DNA from: Cotesia glomerata
Lineage: Eukaryota > Arthropoda > Insecta > Hymenoptera > Braconidae
Direction of reading: 5' to 3'
NCBI RefSeq assembly: GCF_020080835.1
Contig: NC_058159.1
Span: forward strand, 5,518,001-5,582,000
Length of the DNA stretch: 64,000 nt
The position numbers and the translations under genes are program-made. Under the pieces are notes generated by a model. The model had not been told where the DNA came from and did no database searches. It saw only the letters and a program-made list of their open reading frames with translations. Shown piece after piece: positions 23,417 through 35,360 of this stretch. How positions within the stretch are numbered: position 1 is the stretch's first letter; each line of letters begins with the position of its first letter.

Positions 23417-24510
23417 ATTATTGTTATTTATTAATGCTCAAAAAAATATTAATATTTATTATTATAAATAATAGATTAATTTTTTTTACAATTATTAATG
23501 AGTGTATAATAACGAGTGACTAACTGTGCCGAGTTAAATCACTTAACACTCAGTAGACAGTCTGTCAGTTGTCTTTTGTTTTTTTTTATTTTTAAAATTT
23601 TACTTTACAAATCTATTTTTTAAATTATTTTATTTTATTATTATTTATAAATTTGTGATGAAAAAAAAATTTACCAACATATTTAAAAATTTAATTTTTT
23701 ATAATTGTAAAAAAATTAAAATTAATTTTTATTTAGCAAAGAAATTTTTTCCAAGAAAATTATTAAAAAAAAAATGCATTTTTAATTTTTTTAAATTTCT
23801 TCAATTTTTTTTTTGTCTATAATTTATTTGTTTTAAAAAAATTTTTTTAATTATCAAACTTGTGTTAAAATAATTTTAATAAAAAAAATATCATAAAAAA
23901 AATATTATTTGTAAAGTATTTAAAATTATTAAAATAATTTATCTGTTATGGATTTAAAGAAGGAATTTATTGAAGAATAATATTTTTATTTTATAAAAAT
24001 AACATTATTTTCGTAATATTTTTAAAAATAAAATATACATTCATAACTTGTTCAGTATAATAATAAAAAAAAAAATAATATTTACTTTATTTCTATATGA
24101 AGAATACTAAACATAATTTTAATGAAGAAAAATTATTGATTAGTTCTAATCAAATAAAAATTAACTCAATTTAAATTTTTAGAAAAAAGTTTTTTTTTTA
24201 ATTAAAAATAACTATTGATAAAATAATAATTTAGGACAATTATTAATTTAAATTAATTCATATAAAATATATTAACCACATAGACGTAAATATCAATAGT
24301 GCGGATGGAATAAATATTTATTGAGGAGAGTATCTATTAAGGCAAATCATAAAATATAGTGATATACTAACTAATTAAATTTCCTCATTATTGTAATTCA
24401 TGTAATTATAAATGCAATGCATTAATTAACTCATCAAACTTAAATCTTTTCATTAAAGATTATAATTTATCATAATCAATGTTTGATTGCCGAATATGTT
24501 ATTCTTATTG
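23417..24510. other. Intergenic region between zinc-finger gene and P450 copy 2
   Basis: This must hold the divergent promoters of the zinc-finger gene and P450 copy 2. The sequence is extremely AT-rich, and apart from decayed interspersed repeats I see no specific motif that I can support. Confidence 0.4.
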
Positions 24511-24513
24511 AAA

Positions 24514-24525
24514 TATATAAAAATA
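24514..24525 (+). promoter_or_regulatory. TATA-like box upstream of P450 copy 2
   Basis: TATATAAAAATA lies about 190 bp before the ATG at 24711, comparable in position to boxes before the two sister genes. Confidence 0.35.
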
Positions 24526-24710
24526 TGCTGAAGTATATCGCAATCAACCAATATTTGGTTTTAATTTGAATAAGAACAGAAAGTTATGAAATGAGGGAAA
24601 TGGGATAAAATTATCCATCAGTATGCAATTAACATTTTACTGTCATTGAGATTAAATTTAATTAATAATAACTATTATATAATTGATTCATTAGATTCCA
24701 TTCAAGTAAA

Positions 24711-27700
24711 ATGGAATTATTAGTATCATTTACATTAGTGATCGTGTTAATAAGTGCGCTAATTAAATTAATAACATATCATTACAATAGATTGGATTTA
24801 TATAGAGCTGGGAATAAAATATCAGGACCTACGCCGGTGTTACCAATTATTGGAAATGCTCATATTTTTTTTGGTAGCACCGAAAAATTTATGAAAAGAC
24901 TTATGTTATTAGATAATTACAAATTTTCACCTATTAGATTTTGGCTTGGCCCCAAATTGTGTATTATTTTATTTGATCCTGAGCAAATTAAGGTAATCAA
25001 TTGGTCTAATGCTTTTCCGTTGAGAAAATTAAATTAATTATGATACTCAAAATTTTTATTATAAACAAGCTGACCCGGTGAACTTCGTATCACCTACAAT
25101 TTATTTTATTACACCTTTCGATCAGCGATTATCAATCTATAAACTCTAATCTACTTCTATAAAGAATTAATAGTGGCTGTATGAAGTGCGCTTAGAATTT
25201 TGTCAAGTTATTAAATTAAACTCGCTTCTCATTATCGCCTAAAAATTGAGCCCAAAAAATGACTACTGAATTTATGAAATTTTTTTTTTGTACATATACA
25301 GTTAAAAATTTTGCGTCATTGTGTAAAAAAATTTTGTGTTAAATACTTAACACTTTTATGTGTAAATTTAACATTTATTGTGTTAAATTAACACAGAAAA
25401 GTGTTAAATATTTAACATAAAAATTTTTAACATAAAATTTTTTGACGCATTGACGCAAAATTTTTTACTGTGTATATACAGAAGATAGACAATTAAATTA
25501 ACAATTTTAGATCTGTTGATTTCCTTAGCTTAACTTTCGGGTTTTTCAAAAATTTTCTTCTTTCGAAACCATCCTTGAACTATAGCTAACAAAGCAAAAA
25601 GAAAATTGTTGAAATCGGTCCATTCGTTTTTGAATTTTAGCGAGACTAACGCAAAGCTATAAATTTTTATATATAGGTATAGATAGATTAATTGTGAAGA
25701 AAAAATATTTTTTTTTTTAATTTTTAACTGTGAAATTTTTTTAACTTTCCGCTAAGAAAAATTGAAAATTTTCAAAAATCGGGAAGTTATTATTTTTACC
25801 TCGTTTTTCGAAAATTGAGTTTTCATCAGATCTCGACGTTTTGAGGTCATATGAAGCTTCCCTGACTATTCCCGCGAGGGTGTCACTATGTCTGTATAAT
25901 TCTCTGTAAGGATGTTTTTTGCTGTCCCAGGCATTTTTTTATTAGAAAAATTGTTATTTTGTTACTAAAAAAAATTTATTAAGAAAGTAAAAAAACATTT
26001 CTATTTGGAGCATTGAAAACTAAAATGAAATAAATTTTGGTTTTTTTGCTATAAATTCGTAAACCACCGAAATGACAGTCCCCTGGGCTGTCCCATTCCC
26101 AAAATTAAAACTTTAAGATTAAATTTTAAGTTATTCGTCCATAATATATAATTTGGTCCATAATGTTTATAAACTTAATTAGTTAACTAACAATCTTCTT
26201 AAATAAAAAGTACTGAAAATTAATTTGTTTCATTAAATTCAATAAACCAAAGTTTGTCCCAGGCATTTTAAGAACAGTCCCCTGCCAGAAGTTTAAAGCC
26301 AAAAAAAAAATCCAGCGTGTTATTTTACCTTTTGTAAGGTTTATAAGGATCTAACTAGCCTTGAGTTAATAAGCATAGAGCTATTAGCGCTTTATCGCCA
26401 TTTTATTTAGTGTCAAAGCACCGTTTGTGCTGATAATATGTGTCTGGGCCACTTCAAAACTCACTCCCCTGGCAGCTATTTTTATTTATAATTTATTTAT
26501 AAAATTGGATGCATAAGTCTTAATATTATTCTAATTAATGTAAACATTAATTGAGAACTTGAAAAGTTGAATGCATTAAAATAGTTTGCTTGATTTTTCT
26601 CAATTTGATAAAAAAAAATCAGTCCCCTGGCAATCAGTCCCCTGTCATGTTATATGGCAAAACATACACAAATATCGAAAAAGCAAAAATTAATTCGGCT
26701 GTTTATTTATTATCATTAAGCTTATAGTTTTGTAGCTCTTGTTAATTTTTTTTCTAATAAAATCAAAAATAATTTGGTCGGACAATTTTATACAGATTTA
26801 GGACATCCTTACAGAGAATCACCCATATGTGTGTGTCTGTGTATGTATGTAAACCTCTCATAACTTTTGAACGGCTTGACCGATTTCATCGCGATTGGCG
26901 CCATTTGATAAAGCTTGACCAAAATTAGATTTTGAATATAATTTGAGTGGATTTGGACGGGTAGATTTTGAGAAATCTAGAAAAAAAATACGAAAAAAAT
27001 TTATTTCAAATCTGGTTTTTTTGGAATAACTTTTAAACGGCTTTACCGATCGATTCCAAAAAACCAATCAGCTCTTCACATCAAAAAACCACGTCGATCG
27101 CCGCCAAGCCGGTCAAAATCGGATGATTCGTTCGTGAGTTATCGTTGTCGAAAAAAATTGAAAAAAATTTTTTTTTCAGAATTTCTTTGAAATTTTTAGT
27201 CTCACCAGTTTGCGCTTTAAGATTCTTCAAAGAACTCAAAAAACTGCGTTTAATGCCGTTGATTCATTCAAAAGTTATTGCAGTTTGAAAATTCAAAAAA
27301 TAGTGTTCTATGAAACTCCTATCAAACTTTTGAGTTCTGAGAGCTTAAAAGAATACAAAAACTATATTTTTGAGCTCGAAGAACTCAAAAACAAAATCTG
27401 TGATATGTTGAGCGCTTAGGTATGGAATTAGTGGGAAGTTGCAAGGATGGCCTTTAGAGTCAACCGTTTTCCTAATTTTTTTTGATAATTTAATGATTAT
27501 TAAAATCCAAAAAATTAAAAAATTTCTCTCAATTTCACCATCATAATTAATAATTACCAAAGACTTGATTCTTTAAAAATAAACGAAGTCTAAAAAAATA
27601 TTTTTAAAAAATTGCATTTATAATTTTTTAAAGTTTCTAAAAAAGTTATTTTTTAATAAATTTTTCTAGCTTTAATTTATTTGTTAAAAAAATTCTAAGA

Positions 27701-30690
27701 ATTATCAGATATCTTAATTTCAGTATCATAATTTATAAAGTATTAGTTTTAAAGTGAAATTTATTAATATTAATTAATTCTTCATTTTCAGATAGTTCTC
27801 CGAAGTCAAAAAACCATTGAGAAAGATGATTTATACAAATTCTTCCATCCTTTTCTAGGTACAGGATTGATTACAGCACCCGGTAAGTCTATAAGATAAT
27901 AGAATTAGCAAACATCTAAAAGTTTTGGAATTTTTATAGCAAAAAAAGTATTTTTAAAAATTTGCATTTATAATTATTTCAATTAATTAAAAATTCCTCA
28001 GATTTATTTCAGGAAAATAATAAAAATAGCCTTTGATTTATTTTTCAGAAAATAAATGGAAAGTACACCGTAGGTTGATCATGCCAACATTTAATCCTAA
28101 AATAATAGAATCATTTATCGATACGATGAATAAACAGTCGAAAATTTTGGTAAAAGTTTTGGAATCTGAAATTAACGGCCATGAGTTTAGTGTATTTCCT
28201 TATGTATCACGTTGTACTCTTGACATTATTTGTGGTAATTATATTTTTATGTAAAATTACAAAATAAAAAACAAAATTATTATAATACTAAAGTTAGCTG
28301 ACATTCTTAATTTTTTTTCATTAATTAAATTGAAACAAAAAAAAATTTTTTTTAAATTGCACTTAAAATTTTTTTAAGTTTTTTAAAAATGAATTTTTTT
28401 TAATAATAATTTTTTGATTATAAAAATCTTTAGATGTCGGCTAACTTTATTTTCATTTTATTATAATACTAAAGTTAGCCGACATTTTTAATTTTTTTAT
28501 TTATTTTCATTAATTAAATTAAAACAAAAAAATATTTTTTAAAAATTGCACAAATTTTTTTATGTTTCTTACAAATAAAATTTTTTTTTAATTTTTTTGT
28601 AATAATTTTTTCAATAAAAAAAATTACAAAAATTTTTAAATGTCGGCTAACTTAATTTCAATGTATTTGTTAAAAATTAAAATTACCATTATTTTTTAGA
28701 AACAGCAATGGGAGTGTCATCAAATGTACAAACAAATAGAGATTCATCTTACGTGAAAGCCATCGAAAGGTAAATAACGACCGAATAATTGAATTAAATC
28801 AATTAAAATAGGTATAATAACTTTCTAAATAAATTTAATCTAGATTAACGGTAATATTTGGCCTTCGAATGCTGAAAATATGGTTGCACTTTGATATAAT
28901 TTACAAGTTTACAAAATTAGCAAGGGAACAAAATGAATGCATAAAGTATTTGCATAAGCACACAAATGACATTATTGAACAAAAACTTAAACAGCAGTCT
29001 GAAAAAATAAATGAAAAAGATGATGTTGCGCTGTCAGGGTTTAAAAGGAAGGTTTTTCTTGATTTGTTAATGGAATTGTCTAAAGAAGGAACTAAGTTAA
29101 CCAACGAAGAACTCCGTGAAGAAGTTGATACTATGGTAGTCGCTGGTAATGACACTACTGCAACAGTCAATACGTTTACTATTTATATGCTTGCTAATTT
29201 TCCAGAAGTACAAGTAAGTTTTGGATGACTTAGAAATTAGTAGCCACTTGATCATTTTTTTATTTTATTTAACAAATAAATTAGTACCGAAAAATTAATT
29301 TTAAAAAATTTATTTTTTTTTAATTTCAATGTCAATTTTTTTTTCATGATACTGAAATTAACAGACACGATAACTTTTTTTTAATAGTTAAATAAACCTA
29401 GAGAATTTCATTTATAATTTTTTTGGAGTTTTTAAAAATGGAATTTTTAAATAACATTTTTTTGCTAAAATTTATTAGTTAGAAAATTTCTAAAAATTAT
29501 CAGAGGTTTCTCAATTTTAGTATTATTGTTTTGAGTCAAACTTTTGACATAGAAATTAACAATCACTTGATTATTTTTTTTATTTTATTTATCAAATAAA
29601 TTAGTAGCGAAAAATTAATTTTAAAAAATTTAATTTTTTATTTTTTTAAATTTCAATGTCAATTTTTTTTTCGTGATACTGAAATTAGCAGACACTTGAT
29701 AGTTTTTTTTAATAGTTAAATAGACCTAGAGAATTTTATTTATAATTTTTTTGGAGCTTTTAAAGATGGAATTTTTTAAATAAAATTTTTTTGCTAAAAT
29801 TTAGTCAGATTTTTTTTTTTTTTTCTATGATGCTGAAATTAGCAGACACTTGAAAATTTTTTTATTCTTCTTAAAAAATAAACCAGGTCTATGAAATTAT
29901 TTTTAAAAAATTGCATTTATCATTTTTTAGAGATGGAATTTTTTAAATAAAATTTTCTTGCTATAATTTGTTTGTTAAAATAATTTTAAAAATAATAATA
30001 TGTCTTTTAATTTCAGTATAATTTTTTTAAAACAATACCTTTTTTTTTGTTAAAAAAATTATCAAATATCAGCTCAATTAATTTTCATAGTTTTGGTTGT
30101 AATTGAATTTCATATTTTGACAATTAACTTAAAAATATTTCTGTTTGTAGAATAAATGTTATGAGGAGCTTGTAGAAATATTTGGTGACAAAATAACAGA
30201 AGAGACAGAAATAGAGATTGAAGATTTAAACCGAATGGAATATCTAGAAAGAGTAATTAAAGAAACAATGCGACTGTTTCCCATTGCGCCGCTTTTAAAC
30301 CGGAAAGTAAACGGCGACTTGGATATAGGAGGAGGATACACACTACCAAAAGGCAGTACTGTAATCGTAGCAGCATTAAAACTTCATCCCTCTGCAGATT
30401 TTTGGGAGGATCCTCTTAGCTTCAATCCTGATCGATTTTTGCCTGAAGAAATCGCCAAACGTCATCCGTATACTTATATTCCTTTCAGTGGTGGCTTTCG
30501 CAACTGCATCGGCTTGAAGTACGCAATGATGAGCATGAAAATTCTCCTGGCTACTCTTCTACGAAATTATGTACTCGTAAAAGACAAGCTTGCTAATATT
30601 GAAGACATCGAAGTTAAAGCTGAAATCTTTATTAAAACCATGACTCCTATCACCGTGAAAATCAAGCGAAGACAACACATCTCTACATAG
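24711..30690 (+). CDS. Cytochrome P450, CYP4 family, copy 2 (intact)
   Basis: Six exons: 24711-24992, 27792-27882, 28049-28234, 28700-28769, 28844-29213 and 30151-30690 (stop included), giving 512 aa in frame with GT-AG introns. An N-terminal hydrophobic anchor (residues 2-22) is followed by a basic YHYNRLDLYRAG segment and PIIGNAH. Key P450 elements: WKVHRR in the C-helix, REEVDTMVVAGNDTT (I-helix, AGNDTT at 310-315, CYP4 style), ExxR at 371-374, FNPDRF, and heme loop FSGGFRNCIG with ligand Cys452. CYP4 enzymes are ER-bound monooxygenases that, with NADPH-P450 reductase, act on fatty acids, hydrocarbons, pheromones or xenobiotics; the substrate cannot be read from the sequence. This is the only clearly undamaged member of the cluster. 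Intron 1 is 2.8 kb and holds nested repeats. The subfamily cannot be assigned here. Confidence 0.95.
25294..25478. mobile_element. MITE with ACAGTTAAAAATTTTGCGTCA ends
   Basis: ACAGTTAAAAATTTTGCGTC at the left pairs with GACGCAAAATTTTTTACTGT at the right. The interior repeats GTGTTAAAT and its complement, so the element folds almost entirely. About 185 bp, noncoding, in intron 1 of P450 copy 2. Confidence 0.75.
25742..27480 (+). mobile_element. AACTTCCCGC element, copy A, with an insertion
   Basis: It starts TAACTTTCCGCTAAG and GGGAAGTTATTATTTT, and ends AGTGGGAAGTTGCAAGGATG, then CAACCGTTTTCCTAAT. The interior holds degenerate units of about 150 bp, each with 'TTTTGGAATAACTTTTAAACG' and 'GGTCAAAATCGG' motifs. 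Related copies lie at 33198-34056 (reverse), 35820-37012 (forward) and 49583-51590 (composite). Open frames in it are translations of the repeat, not a recognisable protein. This copy is interrupted at about 25900-26819. Confidence 0.75.
25900..26819. mobile_element. 0.9-kb TIR element with CAGTCCCCTGG motifs
   Basis: Ends TTCTCTGTAAGGATG and CATCCTTACAGAGAA are complementary. The interior repeats CAGTCCCCTGG or GTCCCAGGCATTTT at least six times (for example near 26077, 26254, 26277, 26633), as expected of binding repeats. Related copies elsewhere run straight from GTCTGTATGT into the GTGTGTGT tract, which supports this being an insertion. No transposase frame is visible. Confidence 0.7.
28466..28656. 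repeat. GTTAGCCGACAT-type MITE copy
   Basis: CTAAAGTTAGCCGACATTTT at the left and AAATGTCGGCTAACTTAA at the right are inverted around an AT-rich core of about 150 bp. This is one of the clearest copies of the family. A second copy adjoins on the left (28284-28450). Both lie in intron 3 of P450 copy 2. Confidence 0.75.
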
Positions 30691-31069
30691 AAAAATTTTA
30701 TTTTTATTTATCAATATCAATTGAAAGTGTAATTGATAAATTTTCGTCGTGGGTTTAACTCATGCATATTTATTAAATTAATTTATACAGCTGTTGAATC
30801 AGAAGAATAAATACTTAAATAATTAATTTAATTGATTCTCTTATCTTTGAGCAATCAAAAGTATAAGAAGATTGAGTCGGAATTTTTGCTTTAATTTCAA
30901 AATAATAATTAATGGCGATAAGTTTTTAATATTTTGGCCAAAATTTTGGTCGTATAAATCATTTTTTCAAATAAAAGTTCTTGAAAATTTAATTTTATAA
31001 AAAAAAAGTCTCTTATAATTTTTTCTTGAGACCAATAAAAAAGCCGCAATTTTAAAATTAAGATTTTAC

Positions 31070-31665
31070 TAGTAATCTTGCAGTCATTATGTAACTGTCG
31101 TGATTTGTGAACTAAAAAAAAATTAAAATTTAGCTTTATTAAATAATGACTTTTGTTAAATTGCACTGTATTTTCTTAAATATTGACAATTTTAAAGATA
31201 TAAGCTCATCATGATGATACACTCATCAAGAGCTTTCATTTGAGTACCCACATGCATTTTGATATATTTTTCATATATTCATATATATATATAAAATACT
31301 AGCGGACCCGAGAGACGTTGTCCTGTACACACGTCTTAAATTTAGAAATTTTAGGAATGAGCTTATATAGTTAAAAACATCATTAGTTAAAAATATGCAA
31401 TGAGCATTCCTCAATAATTAAAATTTTCGTAAATGTAAGCCCGTTCTGATTTTATACTCATCGAGACCTTTCATTTGAGTACCCACATGAATTTTTTTAT
31501 ATATCTTATGTATATGATATTTATGAAATATATAAAATATATGAAAAATGCAAGTGGATACTCAAATGAAAGCTCTTGATGAGTATAACATAGGGATGAG
31601 CTTATATCTTTAAAAACGTCAATAATGAAGAAATTACATTGTATCTGGTCAACTAATGACAAGAT
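31070..31665. repeat. Palindromic 246-bp-type repeat block, second locus
   Basis: It contains AAGATATAAGCTCATC, ACCCACATGCATTTT and their complements in two decayed units. The left edge is in reverse orientation relative to the block in me31B (GCAGTCATTATGTAACTG). It lies between P450 copies 2 and 3. Confidence 0.7.
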
Positions 31666-31732
31666 CGATCTTCATTCAACTGCGGAAAATGTTATCTCTT
31701 CGCAAAAAATTAGGTTACCTTAAATCAATATT

Positions 31733-31740
31733 TATATAAA
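31733..31740 (+). promoter_or_regulatory. TATA-like box upstream of P450 copy 3
   Basis: TATATAAA about 145 bp before the ATG at 31880, in the same relative place as in the sister genes. Confidence 0.35.
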
Positions 31741-31879
31741 ACTTAATTAATATAAAATTTGAGAAGGAAATTATATAAATTTATTCGTCAGTATATTATT
31801 AATATTCTGTAAAACAACTTCCATTAATTTAAAGTAATTATAATAATACCATCGCGAAATAAACTAGATAAATTTAATT

Positions 31880-34800
31880 ATGGACTCATTATTATCAACG
31901 TTATTCGCAACCGCGCTAATAATTGTTCTGGTAATAATAATGATTTATCATTACAATAGATTAGATTTATATAAAGCAGGGTATAAAATACCAGGGCTTT
32001 GGCCGGTATTACCAATTATCGGAAATGCTCATCTTTTTTTTGGTAGCGTCGACAAATTTATTAGCAGAATCATTTTATTAGATGAATTTGAATTTTCACC
32101 GATCAGATTTTGGCTGGGAAATAAATTGTGCGTTGTTTTATTTGATCCCGATCAAATGAAGGTAACAATTTTATTTAATATCATCTTTTTAGATTTTTAT
32201 GACAAATAAATTATTGTGAAAAAATTTTAATATTAAAATCTCCACGTCTAGAAATTTAAAAAAATTACAAGTGCAAATTAAAAAAAAAATTTTTTTTTAA
32301 TAATTTACTTGCTATAAAAATTAAAAATAAAATTGTAATTACAATTTACAGGTAAAAATATAATTAGGGCCAGTTTTTCAATCCGGGATAAAATTTTATT
32401 CAATGCTAAAATATATCTATATATTTTAGATACATAGATATTAGGGTGGGCCAAAAAAACTGACTTTTTTTTTAGTCTCGAGTGAAAAAATGTTAGTTTT
32501 TGATATTTTAAGAGCCCTCTCCAAAGGACAGCTTAAAAAAAATTTTTTGAGGTCGCTCCAAATTTTTTTAAATTTCAAAAATTATCGAAAATCGAACTTT
32601 TTTTTTTATTTTTTTTTCTCGTTACGATATAATGTTATAGACCAAAAAAAAATAAGTTTCTGAAAGTTTCAGTTCGAAATTTAAATTTTGAAAGGTCGCT
32701 CATAATGTTTTTTTTTTTTTCTTTAATTAGTCATATCGCCGACTTTAACTGTTGGGAGTGGTACGGTGGGGTTTTTTTGGTTTGTAAAAATCTCAACCTA
32801 CGCAGCAAACGTCAAATCTCAACCAAGCTGGTTTCTAGGACCAGCTTGGGATTCGAACCTACGCTTGGAAGTTGATTAAATAAAATTAAGGTAAAGTACC
32901 CAGTACTTGAACACTTATAAAAATGGGACTAGTACTTGAACAGACTTTTCAAATTGTTATAATACAAAATCCGTAAATTTATTATGAGTAATATGCGATT
33001 ATTATAATTATTAAATAATACAGTAATTGATTTCTGTAAGTTTTTTCAATTATAAATCAAAACAATTATATTTTTATTAACTTAAAAGTTGACATGTCGA
33101 GAACCGCCGATAGATGCTATTTTTTTCATGAAAAAGGTACTAAATCGTAAACCGAACAATTAGTAAAAAAAACGGTATATCATCATTTTAAGTAAAAAAA
33201 TTAGGAAAACGGTTGACCCTAAAGGCCATCCCTACAACTTCCCGCTAATTCCGTTAATACCTGGCCGCTTTTTTGAGCTCTTCGAGCTCAAAAGTACAAT
33301 CTGTGTGTTGTTTTAAGCTCTCCGAGCTCAAAAAGATACCTTTTCTATGCTTTTGAGCTTTTTGAGCTCAAAAGTCTGATAGAAGTTTCATAGAACACTA
33401 TTTTTTGAATGTTCATACCGCAATAACTTTTGAATGAATGAACCGATTTTTACGCGGTTGGCGGCATTCTACGTAGTTTTTTAAGCCTTATAAATAATTT
33501 CTAAGTTTCAATTGGTCAAACTAGAAATTTCGGAGTAACTCTGAAAAAACACTTTTTTCGGTTTTCTTTCGTTCACGATATCTCTCGAATGAATCAACCG
33601 ATTTTGACCGTATTGGCGGCGATCGACGTGGTTTTTCAAGGTTGAGAGCTGATTAGTTTTTGAAATCGATCGGTTGAGCCGTTGAAAAGTTATCCCAAAA
33701 AAATCACTTCAGAAAAAAATTTTTTTCCTACTTTTTTTTAGATTTCTCCAAATTTCTCAAAATCTATCGGTCCGAATTGGTTAAAATTAACAGGAAATCT
33801 AAGTTTGGCGAAGCCCTTTCGAATGGCACCAACCGCGATGAAATCGGTTCAACCGTTCAAAAGTTATAAGAGGTTTACATACTTACACACACATACATAC
33901 AGACATAGTGACACCCTCGCGGGAATAGTCAGGAAAGCTTCCTAGGACCTCAAAACGTCGAGATCTGATGAAAACTCGATTTTCGAAAAACGGGGTAAAA
34001 CCAATAACTTCCCGATTTTTGAAAATTTTCAATTTTCTTAGCGGGAAGTTAAAAAATTGTACCATCTAATGAAATAGTCTTTTGTAAATAACATATATTT
34101 TTTGCAAAGACATAAACTATAATTTTTATATTAAATTTTAGCGTTCAACTATACCTCCAAATTTTCAAAGCGGTACCCGAAACTTGAACAGGCTGAGGCC
34201 GTATAATTTTAACAGCACTATAAATTTTAATAGGTTTATAGACTAGTGATCAGAATTGTGATTTATATTAATTACTGCAATTTAAATAAGTTTTATGATT
34301 AAAAATTAGTGTAGTTAAAAATTATTGAACGTTTTGAATGGAGTTTTTTTGATTTATAATTGAAAATTTGGTTTGTCATTCATAAAAAATGTAATTAAAA
34401 AATTAAATACAAATATTTCTCATTTTTAAATGAACATATTAAATATTCACAGTATTATTTTTAATATTATTCAATAATATATGTTATTTTTCTTTTGATA
34501 TTTCAATAAAATGTTGAAAATTTTTGATGTGCCTATTGCCATATATTTTATTAGTTCAACTACTGCTCCCGGAGTGTTCAACTACTACTCCTTTCATAGT
34601 CTATTTTAAAACGTTGTCAAAATATAAATAATCAGTTATCTGCGTTATTTTGTACTTCAATCAATTCAAAATTGTTTATATTTTCATGAAAATCACTGAT
34701 TTTAACTAATAATTACATCTTTATATATTAAAAGTAGGGTCAAATAAGTTTTACTTTGAAACCTGTTCAACTACTGGGTACTTTACCTTATTAAATTAAA

Positions 34801-35325
34801 AAAAATTATTTTTTCTATATTGTGCTCAATTTTTAGTTCATCTCGTGGTGTATTTTTATCGACTATTGTACTAATTAAAAAAAAAAATGCATAGAATTTT
34901 AATTTGAATAGTAAAAAGTCGCTCGAAAAATCTAAACTAATGCACTAATAAATGGAAAAAAATTATGGGCAACCTTTCAAAATTTAAATTTTGAACTGAA
35001 ATTTTCAGAAACTTAATGTTTGTTAGTCTGTATAATTATACTGTAACGAGAAAAAAAATTAAAAAAAAAAATTCGATTTTTGACGATTTTTGAAATTTTA
35101 AAAAATTTGGAATGACCTCTTAAAAATTTTTTTTTGAACTGTCTTTTGGAGAGGGTTTTTAAAACATCAAAAACTAACATTTTTTCACTCGAGACTTAAA
35201 AAAAAAATAGTCGGTTTTTTTGGGCCACCCTAATAGATATACTGACAATAATAATTATATCTTGGATAAAATTTTATCCCGGATCGAAAAACTGGCCCTT
35301 AATGTCTAAATAAGCGAAATTTGAT

Positions 35326-35360
<35 letters not shown>

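Larger units (their letters stand above)
30691..31879. other. Intergenic region between P450 copies 2 and 3
   Basis: About 1.2 kb containing the 3' UTR of copy 2, a palindromic repeat block (listed separately), a fragment ACTAGCGGACCCGAGAGACG near 31300 that looks like part of a dispersed arthropod repeat, and the upstream region of copy 3 with TATATAAA at 31733-31740. No gene seen. Confidence 0.5.
32442..35232. mobile_element. hAT-like nested element: TAGGGTGGGCC ends, 8-bp duplication
   Basis: TAGGGTGGGCCAAAAAAACTG and the complement GGTTTTTTTGGGCCACCCTA frame the element. ATAGATAT occurs immediately outside on both sides (32434-32441 and 35233-35240), an exact 8-bp target duplication as produced by hAT transposases. 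The arms continue as inverted repeats for about 300 bp (CTCGAGTGAAAAAATGTTAG and complement). No transposase frame; non-autonomous. Interrupted at 32889-34788. Confidence 0.85.
32367..35298. mobile_element. Outermost nested element: GGGCCAGTTTTTC ends, TTA duplication
   Basis: GGGCCAGTTTTTCAATCCGG at the left and CCGGATCGAAAAACTGGCCC at the right, with TTA immediately outside both ends. Without the hAT-like insertion it would be only about 130 bp, a classic MITE. A 3-bp TTA duplication and GGGCC-type ends fit the PIF/Harbinger superfamily (established pattern; assignment is inference). Confidence 0.8.

Noticed and set aside
28901..29170. Minus-strand frame opposite P450 exon 5
   Set aside because: Shadow of the coding exon on the other strand; the plus-strand frame carries the I-helix motif.
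33883..34065. Frame repeated in several copies (PLRKLKIFKNREVIGFTPFF type)
   Set aside because: It recurs wherever the AACTTCCCGC element occurs (for example 50029-50280) and follows its terminal inverted repeats, so it is translated repeat rather than a gene family.
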